The notes below the pieces were generated by a model. That model was not told the DNA's origin, ran no database searches, and was given only the letters and a program-made list of their open reading frames with translations. The position numbers and the translations under genes are program-made. A stretch of DNA of 64,000 nucleotides from Coriobacteriia bacterium (lineage in GTDB: Bacteria; Actinomycetota; Coriobacteriia; Anaerosomatales; Anaerosomataceae): assembly GCA_030652115.1 (NCBI GenBank), contig JAUSBK010000001.1, positions 58,254 to 122,253 of the forward strand, read 5' to 3'. Shown one piece after another: positions 33,800 through 41,793 of the stretch; the stretch's first letter is position 1; each line of letters starts with the position of its first letter.

Positions 33800-33816
33800 G
33801 ATTCTGCTGATTCTGC
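33790..33816 (+). repeat. three tandem 9-bp repeats TGATTNTKC over the -10 region
   Basis: The units TGATTATTC, TGATTCTGC and TGATTCTGC follow one another without gaps. They cover the -10 box and start of transcription of the gene at 33832, and stand out from the GC-rich surroundings. They may be an operator for a metal or metalloid regulator. Confidence 0.45.
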
Positions 33817-33831
33817 CGAATGGAGGTCCCC

Positions 33832-34089
33832 GTGCCCGAGGACGCGAAATGCCCCACCTGTGGCCCCGCGGAGTGCTGCGCACTCGAAGCGGTCGTAAGC
33901 GTAGACGAGCGCGGCCAGCTCGTCTTGCCGAAGGATCTCAGGACACGTGCCGGAATCGCCCCCGGTGAGCGGCTCGCTCTCATGAGCTACCGCGGCGAAG
34001 ACGGCGAGATCTGCTGCATCACGCTCGTGAAGACCGAAGCGATGGCGGGCGCGGTGCGTTCGCTCATCGGCCCTGCGCTCGGCCTGTGA
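33832..34089 (+). CDS. small AbrB-like protein, HgcAB-associated (HgcC) type
   Basis: An 85-residue protein. The N-terminal Cys-rich CPTCGPAECCALEAVVSVDERGQLVLPKDLRTRAGI joins a Cys motif to an AbrB/MraZ swapped-hairpin segment (VDERGQLVLPKDLR). This is followed by GERLALMSYRGEDGEICCITLVK. Proteins of this build are known beside the mercury-methylation genes hgcAB and beside arsM; hgcAB is not in this window. The GTG start at 33832 was chosen because GGAGG lies 5 nt upstream. A regulator or metal-sensing partner of the following arsM is likely. Confidence 0.7.
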   Translation: MPEDAKCPTCGPAECCALEAVVSVDERGQLVLPKDLRTRAGIAPGERLALMSYRGEDGEICCITLVKTEAMAGAVRSLIGPALGL

Positions 34090-34121
34090 CGGCCGCACCC
34101 ACCCCGCGATAGGAGACGACG

Positions 34122-34955
34122 ATGAACGAGCAGGACACCATCAAAGACGCGGTGCGTGACCGCTATGCCGGGCACGCCGTGAACAAGACCTCGTGCTGCG
34201 GCTCCGGATCGTCGTGTTGCGGCCCGACCGCGGCGACCGCGGTACCCGACGGCGCGTACGACCTCGGCGACCTCTCGGCTCTGCCGGCCGATGCCGACCT
34301 GGGACTCGGCTGCGGCAACCCGTTGGCGTTCGAGTCGCTTGCCGAAGGCGAGACGGTCATCGACCTCGGCAGCGGCGGCGGCATCGATTGCTTCCTGGCG
34401 GCGCGTAAGGTCGGTCCCACCGGGCGCGTCATCGGCATCGACATGACGCCCGAGATGATCGCGCTCGCACGGCGCAACGCCGCGCAGGGCGGCTACACCA
34501 ACGTGGAGTTCCGCCTCTCCGAAGTGGAATCCATGTCCGTGCCGGACGACACGGCCGACATCGTGATCTCGAACTGCGTGATCAATCTCGTGCCCGACAA
34601 GCACGCGGCATTCGCCGAGGCATTCCGGGTGACCAAGCCCGGCGGACGCCTCTCGGTCTCCGATATCGTCACGACCGAGCCGCTGCCCGAACTCGCGCGT
34701 GAGTCGGTGGCCGCCTACGTGGCGTGCCTCGGCGGCGCGTCGGTGCTCGACGACTACCTCGCGGCCATCCGGGACGCAGGATACACCGACGTGCGCGTGA
34801 CGAGCGACGTGGCCTACGCGATGGATGATGAGGAGGCGGACGCGCTGGCATCCTCGTTCGGGATCGATGTACCGGCAGGCCTCGATGAGGCCGAGATGCG
34901 CCGGGTGGCGAAGCTCTTCCACAGCGTCACGGTGCAGGCGCTCAAGCCCGCGTAG
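34122..34955 (+). CDS. arsM: arsenite S-adenosylmethionine methyltransferase
   Basis: A 277-residue ArsM that methylates As(III) with SAM. A Cys-rich N-terminal segment ([13 protein letters not shown]) precedes [14 protein letters not shown], the SAM site [21 protein letters not shown], and the methyltransferase motif [20 protein letters not shown]. The three As-binding Cys of the family are visible in LGCGNP, SNCVINL and VACLGGA. A C-terminal extension of about 70 residues follows. The gene starts 33 nt after the AbrB-like gene and shares its promoter. It would supply methylated arsenic to ArsS. Confidence 0.95.
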   Translation: MNEQDTIKDAVRDRYAGHAVNKTSCCGSGSSCCGPTAATAVPDGAYDLGDLSALPADADLGLGCGNPLAFESLAEGETVIDLGSGGGIDCFLAARKVGPTGRVIGIDMTPEMIALARRNAAQGGYTNVEFRLSEVESMSVPDDTADIVISNCVINLVPDKHAAFAEAFRVTKPGGRLSVSDIVTTEPLPELARESVAAYVACLGGASVLDDYLAAIRDAGYTDVRVTSDVAYAMDDEEADALASSFGIDVPAGLDEAEMRRVAKLFHSVTVQALKPA

Positions 34956-34990
34956 GCTGCCCCGCCGCAGGGCCTGATCCGGCGGACGCG

Positions 34991-35293
34991 CTACACCTCG
35001 TAATCGACGACAGCACGTGATTCGCGCATCTCGCCGATGAGCTGGGCGATCCTCACATGCTCGGGATGCACCTGGTACGCCTTGAGATCGTCCACGGTCT
35101 CGAACTCCGAGTAGATCACCAGGTCGCACGGGTCGTGATCCGCGCGGATGTCCACGCCCACCTCGAGGTGTCGCACCTGCGGTACCGATTCGCGAAGCGA
35201 CTCGATCGCCGCCTTCGCGTGCTCGAGGTTCTCGGCTCTGCTCGCGCCGAGCGCTTCATCTTTGAACCGCCACACCACGATGTGCTTGATCAC
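34991..35293 (-). CDS. Dabb family (stress-responsive A/B barrel) protein
   Basis: A 100-residue dimeric alpha/beta-barrel protein: VIKHIVVWRFKDEA at the N-terminus, ESVPQVRHLEVGVDIRADHDPCDLVIYSEFETVDDLKAYQVHPEHVRI in the middle, all typical of the Dabb family. The GTG start at 35293 is preceded by GGGAGG with 8 nt spacing and gives the standard N-terminus. Dabb proteins range from stress proteins to polyketide cyclases; no specific role is shown. It is divergent from the SulP gene. Confidence 0.9.
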   Translation of the reverse strand: MIKHIVVWRFKDEALGASRAENLEHAKAAIESLRESVPQVRHLEVGVDIRADHDPCDLVIYSEFETVDDLKAYQVHPEHVRIAQLIGEMRESRAVVDYEV

Positions 35294-35442
35294 CTGGACC
35301 GCCTCCCGTTCGGGAACCTCCCAATCATCGGGCGAGACTGTAGTGGCCGCAAGCGAGCGCACCGTCATCCGACCGTCACCGGCGCATGCGCGCACACTCT
35401 GCTAACGTAGAAGTCCGCCCCACCCCCGTCCAAAGGTCCCTC

Positions 35443-37074
35443 GTGAAGCCTGTTCTGATCGAAGCGTGGCGCGCCGGTCTGTTCCGCAAGGAGCACTGGC
35501 TGCCCAACATGGCTGCCGGGGTGGTCGTGGGCGTGGTCGCCATCCCGCTTGCGATGGCCTTCGCCATCGCGGCAGGCGCCAAGCCCGAACAGGGACTCTA
35601 TACGGCGATCATTGCCGGCCTCGTGGTCACCCTCTTCGGCGGGAGCCGGGTGCAGATCGCCGGGCCCACCGGCGCCTTCGCTGTACTGCTCGCGGGCGTC
35701 ACCGCGCGCTACGGACTCGGCGGGTTGCAGGCCGTCACCATGCTCGCAGGCGTCATGCTCGTCATCTTCGGCCTGGCAAAGCTCGGCACGGTGATCAAGT
35801 ACATCCCCGAGTCGGTCGTGCTTGGCTTCACCGCGGGTATCGCGGTCGTCATCTGGGTCGGGCAGTGGCCCAACTTCTTCGGGCTGCCCGCCTCCGAGGG
35901 CGAGCACTTCGCAACCAAGCTCTTCTCGATGCTGCAGTCGTTCCCCTCGCTCGACCTCACTACGACGCTCCTCGGCATCGTGAGCGTGCTCGTGATCGTG
36001 CTCTGGCCCCGCATCCCGAAGCTCGGCCTGATCCCCGCACCGCTCGTCGCTCTCATCGGCGGCACTGCGTTCGTGGCGCTCGCCCACCCGGCCGGTGTGG
36101 CCACCATCGGCTCAGCCTTTGGCGGGCTGCCCGGCGGACTGCCGTCGCTCGCGATGCCCGACTTCGCGTGGGCCAACCTGCCCGAACTCGTCCGGCCCGC
36201 GTTCGCGATCGCGATGCTCGGCGCGATCGAGTCGCTGCTCTCGGCCACCGTGGCCGATGGCATGACCGGCACGCGGCACGACTCGAACCAGGAGCTCCTC
36301 GGCCAGGGGGCGGCGAACATCGCAGCCTCGTTCTTCGGCGGGTTCGCGGCCACCGGGGCCATCGCCCGGACGGCCACCAACATCCGGCACGGCGGCACGA
36401 GCCCGATCGCCGGCATCTTCCACGTGCTCACCGTGCTGCTCGTGGTCCTCGTCCTTGCGCCGCTTGCCGCCAACGTCCCGCTCGCGACGCTCGCCGCGAT
36501 CCTCTTCGTGGTGGCGTTCAACATGAGCGATATCGGCCGCATCGTGCGCATCGCGCGCCGGGCGCCGCGGTCGGACGTTGCGGTCATGCTCATAACGCTC
36601 GCGCTCACGGTGTTCGCCGATCTCATCGTGGCGGTGGAGGTGGGCGTGATCCTCGCGATGCTGAACTTCTTCCGGCGGATGACCGCCGCTGTGGGTGTGA
36701 CCGAGCTCGGCGAGGAAGCGTTTGCCAAGCACGCGCCCGAGCAGGTTCCGGCCTTCAAAGACGTGCTCGTGTACACGATCGACGGTCCGTTCTTCTTCGG
36801 CGCGGTCGAGCAGTTCGAATCCGCGCTGCTCCACACCCATACCGAACCTCGCGGCGTCGTCGTGAGCCTCGAGAACGTGCCGTTCGTGGACCTCTCCGCA
36901 CTCGCCAGCCTCGCCGAGACGCTCGAGCGGCTCGAGAAGCACGAGGTACGCGTCGCGCTGTGCTGCGCAAACGCCACCGTGGCCGGCCACCTCGAGAAGT
37001 CGGGCATCACCGAGGGACTTCCGGTCCCCGCCACATCGACCCTTACCGAGGCGATCACAGCCGTTGCCGAGTAG
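35443..37074 (+). CDS. SulP family anion transporter with STAS domain
   Basis: A 543-residue SulP (SLC26) transporter. The membrane part has the expected start WLPNMAAGVVVGVVAIPLAMAFAIAAGAKPEQGLYTAI and the transport-site motif GPTGAFAV. Ten to fourteen helices follow, with GLLGAGAANIAASFFGGFAATGAIARTATN-like segments. The C-terminal STAS domain starts near residue 425 (AFKDVLVYTIDGPFFFGAVEQFES, VVSLENVPFVDLSALASLAE). It carries sulfate, bicarbonate or other anions by symport. GTG 35443 (AAAGG 6 nt upstream) is preferred over the ATG at 35386, which adds a non-conserved leader. Confidence 0.94.
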   Translation: MKPVLIEAWRAGLFRKEHWLPNMAAGVVVGVVAIPLAMAFAIAAGAKPEQGLYTAIIAGLVVTLFGGSRVQIAGPTGAFAVLLAGVTARYGLGGLQAVTMLAGVMLVIFGLAKLGTVIKYIPESVVLGFTAGIAVVIWVGQWPNFFGLPASEGEHFATKLFSMLQSFPSLDLTTTLLGIVSVLVIVLWPRIPKLGLIPAPLVALIGGTAFVALAHPAGVATIGSAFGGLPGGLPSLAMPDFAWANLPELVRPAFAIAMLGAIESLLSATVADGMTGTRHDSNQELLGQGAANIAASFFGGFAATGAIARTATNIRHGGTSPIAGIFHVLTVLLVVLVLAPLAANVPLATLAAILFVVAFNMSDIGRIVRIARRAPRSDVAVMLITLALTVFADLIVAVEVGVILAMLNFFRRMTAAVGVTELGEEAFAKHAPEQVPAFKDVLVYTIDGPFFFGAVEQFESALLHTHTEPRGVVVSLENVPFVDLSALASLAETLERLEKHEVRVALCCANATVAGHLEKSGITEGLPVPATSTLTEAITAVAE

Positions 37075-37127
37075 CCGCCGCTGACGCACTATCTGAGGCG
37101 TCGGGTCGGGTTACGAAAGGAGCGTGC

Positions 37128-39311
37128 GTGCGACCTCGAGTGGCGCTGCCCGTCGCCGCTACGGCGCTCTCCGCGTTCCTGCTCTTCGCCCTCGAGCTCT
37201 ACGCCGGGCGTATCGTCTTGCCCGTCTTCGGGGGAAGCCCCGCCGTGTGGACGACGGCGCTCTGCTTCTTCACCGGCGCCGTCTTCCTCGGCTACCTGCA
37301 CGCGCACCTGCTCGTCACTCGCATGCAATGGCGCACAGCACGGGTGATCCAGCTGGTCGTGGTGGGCGTGGCGCTCGCGTCCGCCGCCCTGGCACCGGAG
37401 GACCTGGCGCAGCTTCGGGTCTCCGGGATGCCGCCCGCGCTCAACGTCCTGCTGGTCCTCGCCGCGATCGTCGGGCTCCCGGCGTTCTTGCTCGCGACGA
37501 CGACCCCGCTCGTCTCGGCGCGCTTTGCCGCGCGCGGCGACGACCCCTGGTGGCTCTACGCGGCATCGAACGCGGCGAGCCTCGGCGGGCTGCTCGCCTA
37601 TCCCTTGCTCATCGAACCCTGGATGCCGCTCTCGGCCCAGCGCACGGGCGCGCTCGCGCTCCTCGGCGTGCTCGCGGCGCTCCTATGCTGGCTGCTGATC
37701 TCCGACGCGTCCGGCCCCGCCCTGCCGGAGCACGCGGCGGCGCCACCCCTGCCGCGCAAACGGCAGCTGATCTGGCTGCTCGCGGCCTGCATGCCCGCAG
37801 GGCTGCTCTCCGCCACCACCACGCTGCTCGCGACCGATCATGCGTCCGCGCCGATGCTATGGATCGGCCCGCTCGGTGTGTACCTGGGCAGCTTCATCGT
37901 GGCGTTCTCCGCGCGCGGACGGCGCATCCTGCCCCTCGCCGAACGCCTCGTGCCTGCCGCCGTGACGCTGCTGTGGATCGCCTACGTGGCGCGCATAGAC
38001 TGGCCGGTTCTCGTGATAGTCCCGATGGTCCTGCTCTCCTACGGCGTCCTTGCGGTCGCGGTCCACGGGCGTCTTGCCGAGGACAGACCGGGCGAGGAGC
38101 ATCTCACGCGCTTCTACCTGTGGGTCTCGGCAGGCGGCGTGCTGGCCACGGGGTTCGTCGCATTGGCAGCGCCCGTGATCTTCGAGGACGTCTTCGAGTA
38201 CCCGCTGCTGCTCATCGGCGCGCTTGTCGCCATCGCGGCGCTTACGCCACATGCACCATCGGGCGTCCGCGTGCCCGGCGCAACGCTCCGGGCCGCCGGC
38301 GCGCGACTCCTGCCGCTGCTCGCGTTCGGGCTGGTCGTCTTGGCCACGATGGCGCCCGCAGCCGGTCCGGGCCCCGCATTCGTGGGCATCCTGCTGGTGC
38401 TCGGCGCGATCGCCGTTGTGCTCGGAACGTCACCGCGTGCGCTCGCGATCAGCACCGTCTCGGCGATTGCCGTCGCGCTTCTGCTCTTCGCGCCGCACCC
38501 GGTCGAGCGCGTGCGGTCCTTCTTCGGCGTGACCGACATCATCGAAGCTGCAGACGGCGCCGCGTTCGCCGAGATCCACGGCACCACGCTGCACGGCCTG
38601 CAGTACCGCGACGAACGGGCAAGCGAGCCCACGGCGTACTTCGTGCGCGAGGGGCCGCTCGGCGACGTCATGGCCGACCTGCAGCAGCAGCATTCCGAAG
38701 GCGCCGACATCGGGGTCGTGGGATTGGGCGTGGGCACGATCGCCGCGTATGCGCGGCCAAACGACAGCCTCACGTACTTCGAGATCGACCAGACGATCGT
38801 CGACCTCGCGCGCGACGACCGCTACTTCACGTACCTCGCCGACGCAGCGACCGAACCCGAGGTGCTGCTCGGCGACGGGCGACTGCTGCTCGCCGAATCG
38901 CCGTCCGGGCAGTTCGACCTGCTGATACTCGACGCGTTCTCCTCCGACGCCGTGCCGACCCACCTGCTCACCCGCGAGGCGATGGACACCTACGCCCGGA
39001 CCCTTCGCCCCGGGGGCATGATCGCCTTCCAGCTCACCAACCGCCACTTCGACCTCGTGGGAGCAGTGGCCGAGACCGCGCGCTCCGTCGGCTTGGACGC
39101 GCGGACGAAGTCGTTCGAGCCGGGGAGCGGCGATGATGTCGTCGCGCTTCCGTCCACCTGGCTCGTGGTGGGCGACTCCGAGGACGTATCGCGGCTCGAC
39201 GCGCTCGGCTGGGACCCCGCACCGGACGGGCCCGTGCTCACCGACGACTACCACGACGTGAGGCGCCTGCTCAAGAACGCGTGGCGTCCCGCTCCCCGCC
39301 CGATCATCTAG
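37128..39311 (+). CDS. membrane protein with spermidine-synthase-like C-terminal domain
   Basis: A 727-residue protein. About 13 hydrophobic helices occupy residues 1-470, in two blocks with FLLFALELYAGRIVLPVFGGSPAVWTT near the start. A methyltransferase/aminopropyltransferase-like domain forms the last 250 residues (VGVVGLGVGTIAAYARPNDSLTYFEID, LLILDAFSSDAVPTHLLTREA, LRPGGMIAFQLTNRHFDL). The fused spermidine-synthase-like proteins of this type are common in actinobacteria; polyamine synthesis is unproven for them, and the GxGxG nucleotide loop is intact. GTG 37128 has AAAGGAG 5 nt before it, and this frame's open part before that is antiparallel noise inside the SulP gene. Confidence 0.87.
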   Translation: MRPRVALPVAATALSAFLLFALELYAGRIVLPVFGGSPAVWTTALCFFTGAVFLGYLHAHLLVTRMQWRTARVIQLVVVGVALASAALAPEDLAQLRVSGMPPALNVLLVLAAIVGLPAFLLATTTPLVSARFAARGDDPWWLYAASNAASLGGLLAYPLLIEPWMPLSAQRTGALALLGVLAALLCWLLISDASGPALPEHAAAPPLPRKRQLIWLLAACMPAGLLSATTTLLATDHASAPMLWIGPLGVYLGSFIVAFSARGRRILPLAERLVPAAVTLLWIAYVARIDWPVLVIVPMVLLSYGVLAVAVHGRLAEDRPGEEHLTRFYLWVSAGGVLATGFVALAAPVIFEDVFEYPLLLIGALVAIAALTPHAPSGVRVPGATLRAAGARLLPLLAFGLVVLATMAPAAGPGPAFVGILLVLGAIAVVLGTSPRALAISTVSAIAVALLLFAPHPVERVRSFFGVTDIIEAADGAAFAEIHGTTLHGLQYRDERASEPTAYFVREGPLGDVMADLQQQHSEGADIGVVGLGVGTIAAYARPNDSLTYFEIDQTIVDLARDDRYFTYLADAATEPEVLLGDGRLLLAESPSGQFDLLILDAFSSDAVPTHLLTREAMDTYARTLRPGGMIAFQLTNRHFDLVGAVAETARSVGLDARTKSFEPGSGDDVVALPSTWLVVGDSEDVSRLDALGWDPAPDGPVLTDDYHDVRRLLKNAWRPAPRPII

Positions 39312-39320
39312 CGGCCCGCG

Positions 39321-39854
39321 CTACGCCACCCACATCGCGGGCTCGTCGAGCGGCGCGGCCACCTGCAACGTGCCGGGCTCGCCGAGAGTGTCGGGCGCCA
39401 GTTCGAGCACCTGCCAGCCCCACGCGGGCTCGGCGGGATGTGGCGTGCGCACCCCGCTGGCCCCGGCCTGAACGAAGCCGAACCGCCCGTAGAACTTCGG
39501 ATCGCCGAAGACGAGCATCGCCACCTCACCGCTATCCTGCGCAAGCGTGATCGCCGCCTCCACGAGCGCCGTGCCCACACCCTCGTGCTGCGCGGCGGGA
39601 ACGACTGCGAGCGGCGCAAGGAGCAGCAACGGGAAGCCCGGCATGCCGTCGTCGCGGTTGAGCCATGCGCGCGTGAAGAGCACGTGACCTACGAGCTTCC
39701 CATCTTCCTCGGCGGCGAACGAGAGCGACGGCACGAACGCGTCGTCGAGCATCAGGTCGCGCGCGAGGTCCGCCTCGAGGTCGCTGCCAAAGGCGGCGCG
39801 ATGCACCTCGGCGATCTCGGCAGCTTCAGAGGCGTCGGTCGGTCGGATGATCAT
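39321..39854 (-). CDS. GNAT family N-acetyltransferase
   Basis: A 177-residue acetyltransferase of the YhbS type. MIIRPTDASEAAEIAEVHRAAFG starts the domain; LAPLAVVPAAQHEGVGTALVEAAI is the acetyl-CoA pyrophosphate loop (Q/RxxGxG/A); VLFGDPKFYGRFGF is the C-terminal motif. Substrate unknown. ATG 39854 has GAGGGGG 6-7 nt upstream. The first ten bases of the next (plus-strand) gene's leader overlap its promoter region; the genes are divergent. Confidence 0.93.
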   Translation of the reverse strand: MIIRPTDASEAAEIAEVHRAAFGSDLEADLARDLMLDDAFVPSLSFAAEEDGKLVGHVLFTRAWLNRDDGMPGFPLLLLAPLAVVPAAQHEGVGTALVEAAITLAQDSGEVAMLVFGDPKFYGRFGFVQAGASGVRTPHPAEPAWGWQVLELAPDTLGEPGTLQVAAPLDEPAMWVA

Positions 39855-39921
39855 GGCGGCCCCCTCAACAACGGCCATGCGTGTAGCATGAGGCGCGCAG
39901 GTATCTGAAACGGGAGTACCC

Positions 39922-41385
39922 ATGCGCGACCCGCTCGACACATACGGCGATGCCAGCTTCCAGGCTGAAGGAGCGGCCTTCCTCGCCACACATCCCGGCT
40001 ACGACGCGGACGCGATCGCCGAGCTCCGCGCCACCGAGTACGGGCGGCTGGATGCGTCCGGCTCGACCTACCTCGACCATACGGGCGCCGGGCTCTACGC
40101 GGCGTCGCAGGTGACCGGTCACCACGAGGTCCTCGCCACCGGCATCTTCGGCAATCCGCACTCACACAACCCGTCGGCGCTGGCCTCCACGGCGCTCGTT
40201 GAGCGGGCCCGCGCCGCGGTGCTGGAACACCTGAACGCCGACCCGGCCGAGTACGACGTTATCTTCACCGGCAACGCGAGTGGCGCGCTCAAACTGGTGG
40301 GCGAGGCGTTCCCGTTCACTCCCGCGAGCACGTACGTGTTGCTGTACGACAACCACAACTCGGTCAACGGCATCCGCGAGTACGCGAGGCGCGCCGGGGC
40401 GCGCGTGGTGTACGTACCCGTGCGGCCCCCGGAGCTTCGGCTCGATGCCGAGTTGCTCGAGCGCGCGCTGGCTGCACCGTGCGACGCAGGCGCACCGCGG
40501 CTATTCGCCTACCCCGCGCAGTCGAACTTCTCCGGCGTGCAGCACCCGCTCGAGTGGATCGCTCGCGCTCGCGCGCTCGGCTGGCGCACGGTGCTCGACG
40601 CGGCGGCGTACCTGCCCACCAATCGTCTCGACCTCGCCGAGGTGAAGCCCGACTTCCTGCCCATCTCGTTCTACAAGCTCTTCGGGTATCCCACAGGCGC
40701 CGGCGCGCTCGTCGCGCGCCACGAGGCGCTGCGCGAGCTCTGCCGCCCATGGTTCGCAGGCGGCACGATCACGCTCGCCTCGGTGCAGGGCGAAGGATGG
40801 TACCGGCTCGCTCCGGGCCATGCGGGCTTCGAGGACGGCACGGCGGACTTCCTCGGCCTGCCGGCCGTCACGATCGGGCTCGAACACCTCGCACGCGTGG
40901 GCGTGGAGCGCATCCACCAGCGCGTGATGGCGCTCGCGGACTGGCTGCTCGGCGAGATGGCCGCCGCCACGCACTCCAACGGGGCGCCGCTCTTCACGGT
41001 CTTCGGCCCCACCGATCTAAGCGCACGCGGCGCAACGATCGCCTTCTACCTGCTCGATCCCACGGGCGCGGTCTTCGACTGCGCGAGGATCGAACAGCTC
41101 GCGGGCGAGGAGCGCATCTCCCTGCGCACGGGCTGCTTCTGCAACCCGGGTGACGGCGAGGTCGCGCACCAGATCACGCGCGCCGAGATGGCGTCGTGTT
41201 TCGAGGAGCCCGAGGTCCCGGTCACGCTCTCGGACTGCCAGGCGATCATCGCCGACCACACCGGCAGGCTCCCGAACACCATCCGCATCTCGCTCGGCAT
41301 CTCGTCTGACTTCGGCGACGCGTGGCGGTTCATGCGCTTCGCCGGATCGTTCCGGGACCGTGCAGCCGCGGAGATCGTCGCCTAG
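39922..41385 (+). CDS. class V aminotransferase, molybdenum-cofactor-sulfurase-like
   Basis: A 487-residue PLP enzyme of the NifS/cysteine-desulfurase fold, resembling the N-terminal domain of molybdenum cofactor sulfurases. Marks are TYLDHTGAGLYAASQV, NPHSHNPSALAS, FTGNASGALKLVGEAFPF, PAQSNFSGVQHPLEW, FYKLFGYPTGAGALVAR (the PLP lysine) and RTGCFCNPGDGEVA (catalytic Cys region). It would mobilise sulfur from cysteine for Moco or another acceptor, but no C-terminal MOSC domain is present. GGGAG lies 5-6 nt upstream of the ATG. No molybdoenzyme gene is next to it. Confidence 0.88.
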   Translation: MRDPLDTYGDASFQAEGAAFLATHPGYDADAIAELRATEYGRLDASGSTYLDHTGAGLYAASQVTGHHEVLATGIFGNPHSHNPSALASTALVERARAAVLEHLNADPAEYDVIFTGNASGALKLVGEAFPFTPASTYVLLYDNHNSVNGIREYARRAGARVVYVPVRPPELRLDAELLERALAAPCDAGAPRLFAYPAQSNFSGVQHPLEWIARARALGWRTVLDAAAYLPTNRLDLAEVKPDFLPISFYKLFGYPTGAGALVARHEALRELCRPWFAGGTITLASVQGEGWYRLAPGHAGFEDGTADFLGLPAVTIGLEHLARVGVERIHQRVMALADWLLGEMAAATHSNGAPLFTVFGPTDLSARGATIAFYLLDPTGAVFDCARIEQLAGEERISLRTGCFCNPGDGEVAHQITRAEMASCFEEPEVPVTLSDCQAIIADHTGRLPNTIRISLGISSDFGDAWRFMRFAGSFRDRAAAEIVA

Positions 41386-41583
41386 CCGCGGTTCCGCGCC
41401 CGACTCATCGGGGCGAAGGTCGGCGAGGCGCGAGCTGTGCCTGGCCGCAGTCGCAACGAATCGTGTGCGATTCTCTAACGCACCGCCCGCCCGGAGCCGA
41501 TAGACACCTCGGCGACCGCATCGGTCGCTGGGTAAGAGGACCGCCTCGGCGACGCCGGGACGGACGTATGAGGGGGTGTTCAG

Positions 41584-41793
41584 TTGGCAGGCAGAGTCCA
41601 TTCCATGATCGCCACGCTGATCGATCGTCGCGCCAAAGGAGATGCGGTGGCCGCCGCAGGGATCCGGGTCAGGCTGCTCCTGCGGGGCATCGATGCCGAT
41701 GACTGGGGTCCGACGAGTGATGACGACCCCGCGGTGATTGCGAAGCTCGAGCAGATGATAGCTGAGACCGAGACGATGGGAGCGAGCCGATGA
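41584..41793 (+). CDS. small helical protein coupled to FIST sensor
   Basis: A 69-residue protein, possibly all helical: MIATLIDRRAKGDAVAAAGIRVRLLLRGIDADDWGP ... DDDPAVIAKLEQMIAET. The TTG start at 41584 has GAGGGGG 7 nt upstream; ATG 41605 would shorten it by 7 residues and has no ribosome site. Its stop overlaps the ATG of the FIST gene (ATGA). Its middle and end (LLLRGID...DDPAVIAKLEQM) align loosely with the small protein at 51228, which also precedes a sensor-like gene. Function unknown. Confidence 0.6.
   Translation: MAGRVHSMIATLIDRRAKGDAVAAAGIRVRLLLRGIDADDWGPTSDDDPAVIAKLEQMIAETETMGASR

Noticed and set aside
35466-37127. 5' extension of the spermidine-synthase-like frame through the SulP gene
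   Set aside because: The frame is open by chance; SulP is conserved in another frame, and GTG 37128 has a strong ribosome site.
41470-41583. Possible cyclic-di-GMP riboswitch before the FIST operon
   Set aside because: There is a short GCGACC/GGTCGC hairpin, but none of the conserved GEMM sequence blocks or tetraloop-receptor pieces.
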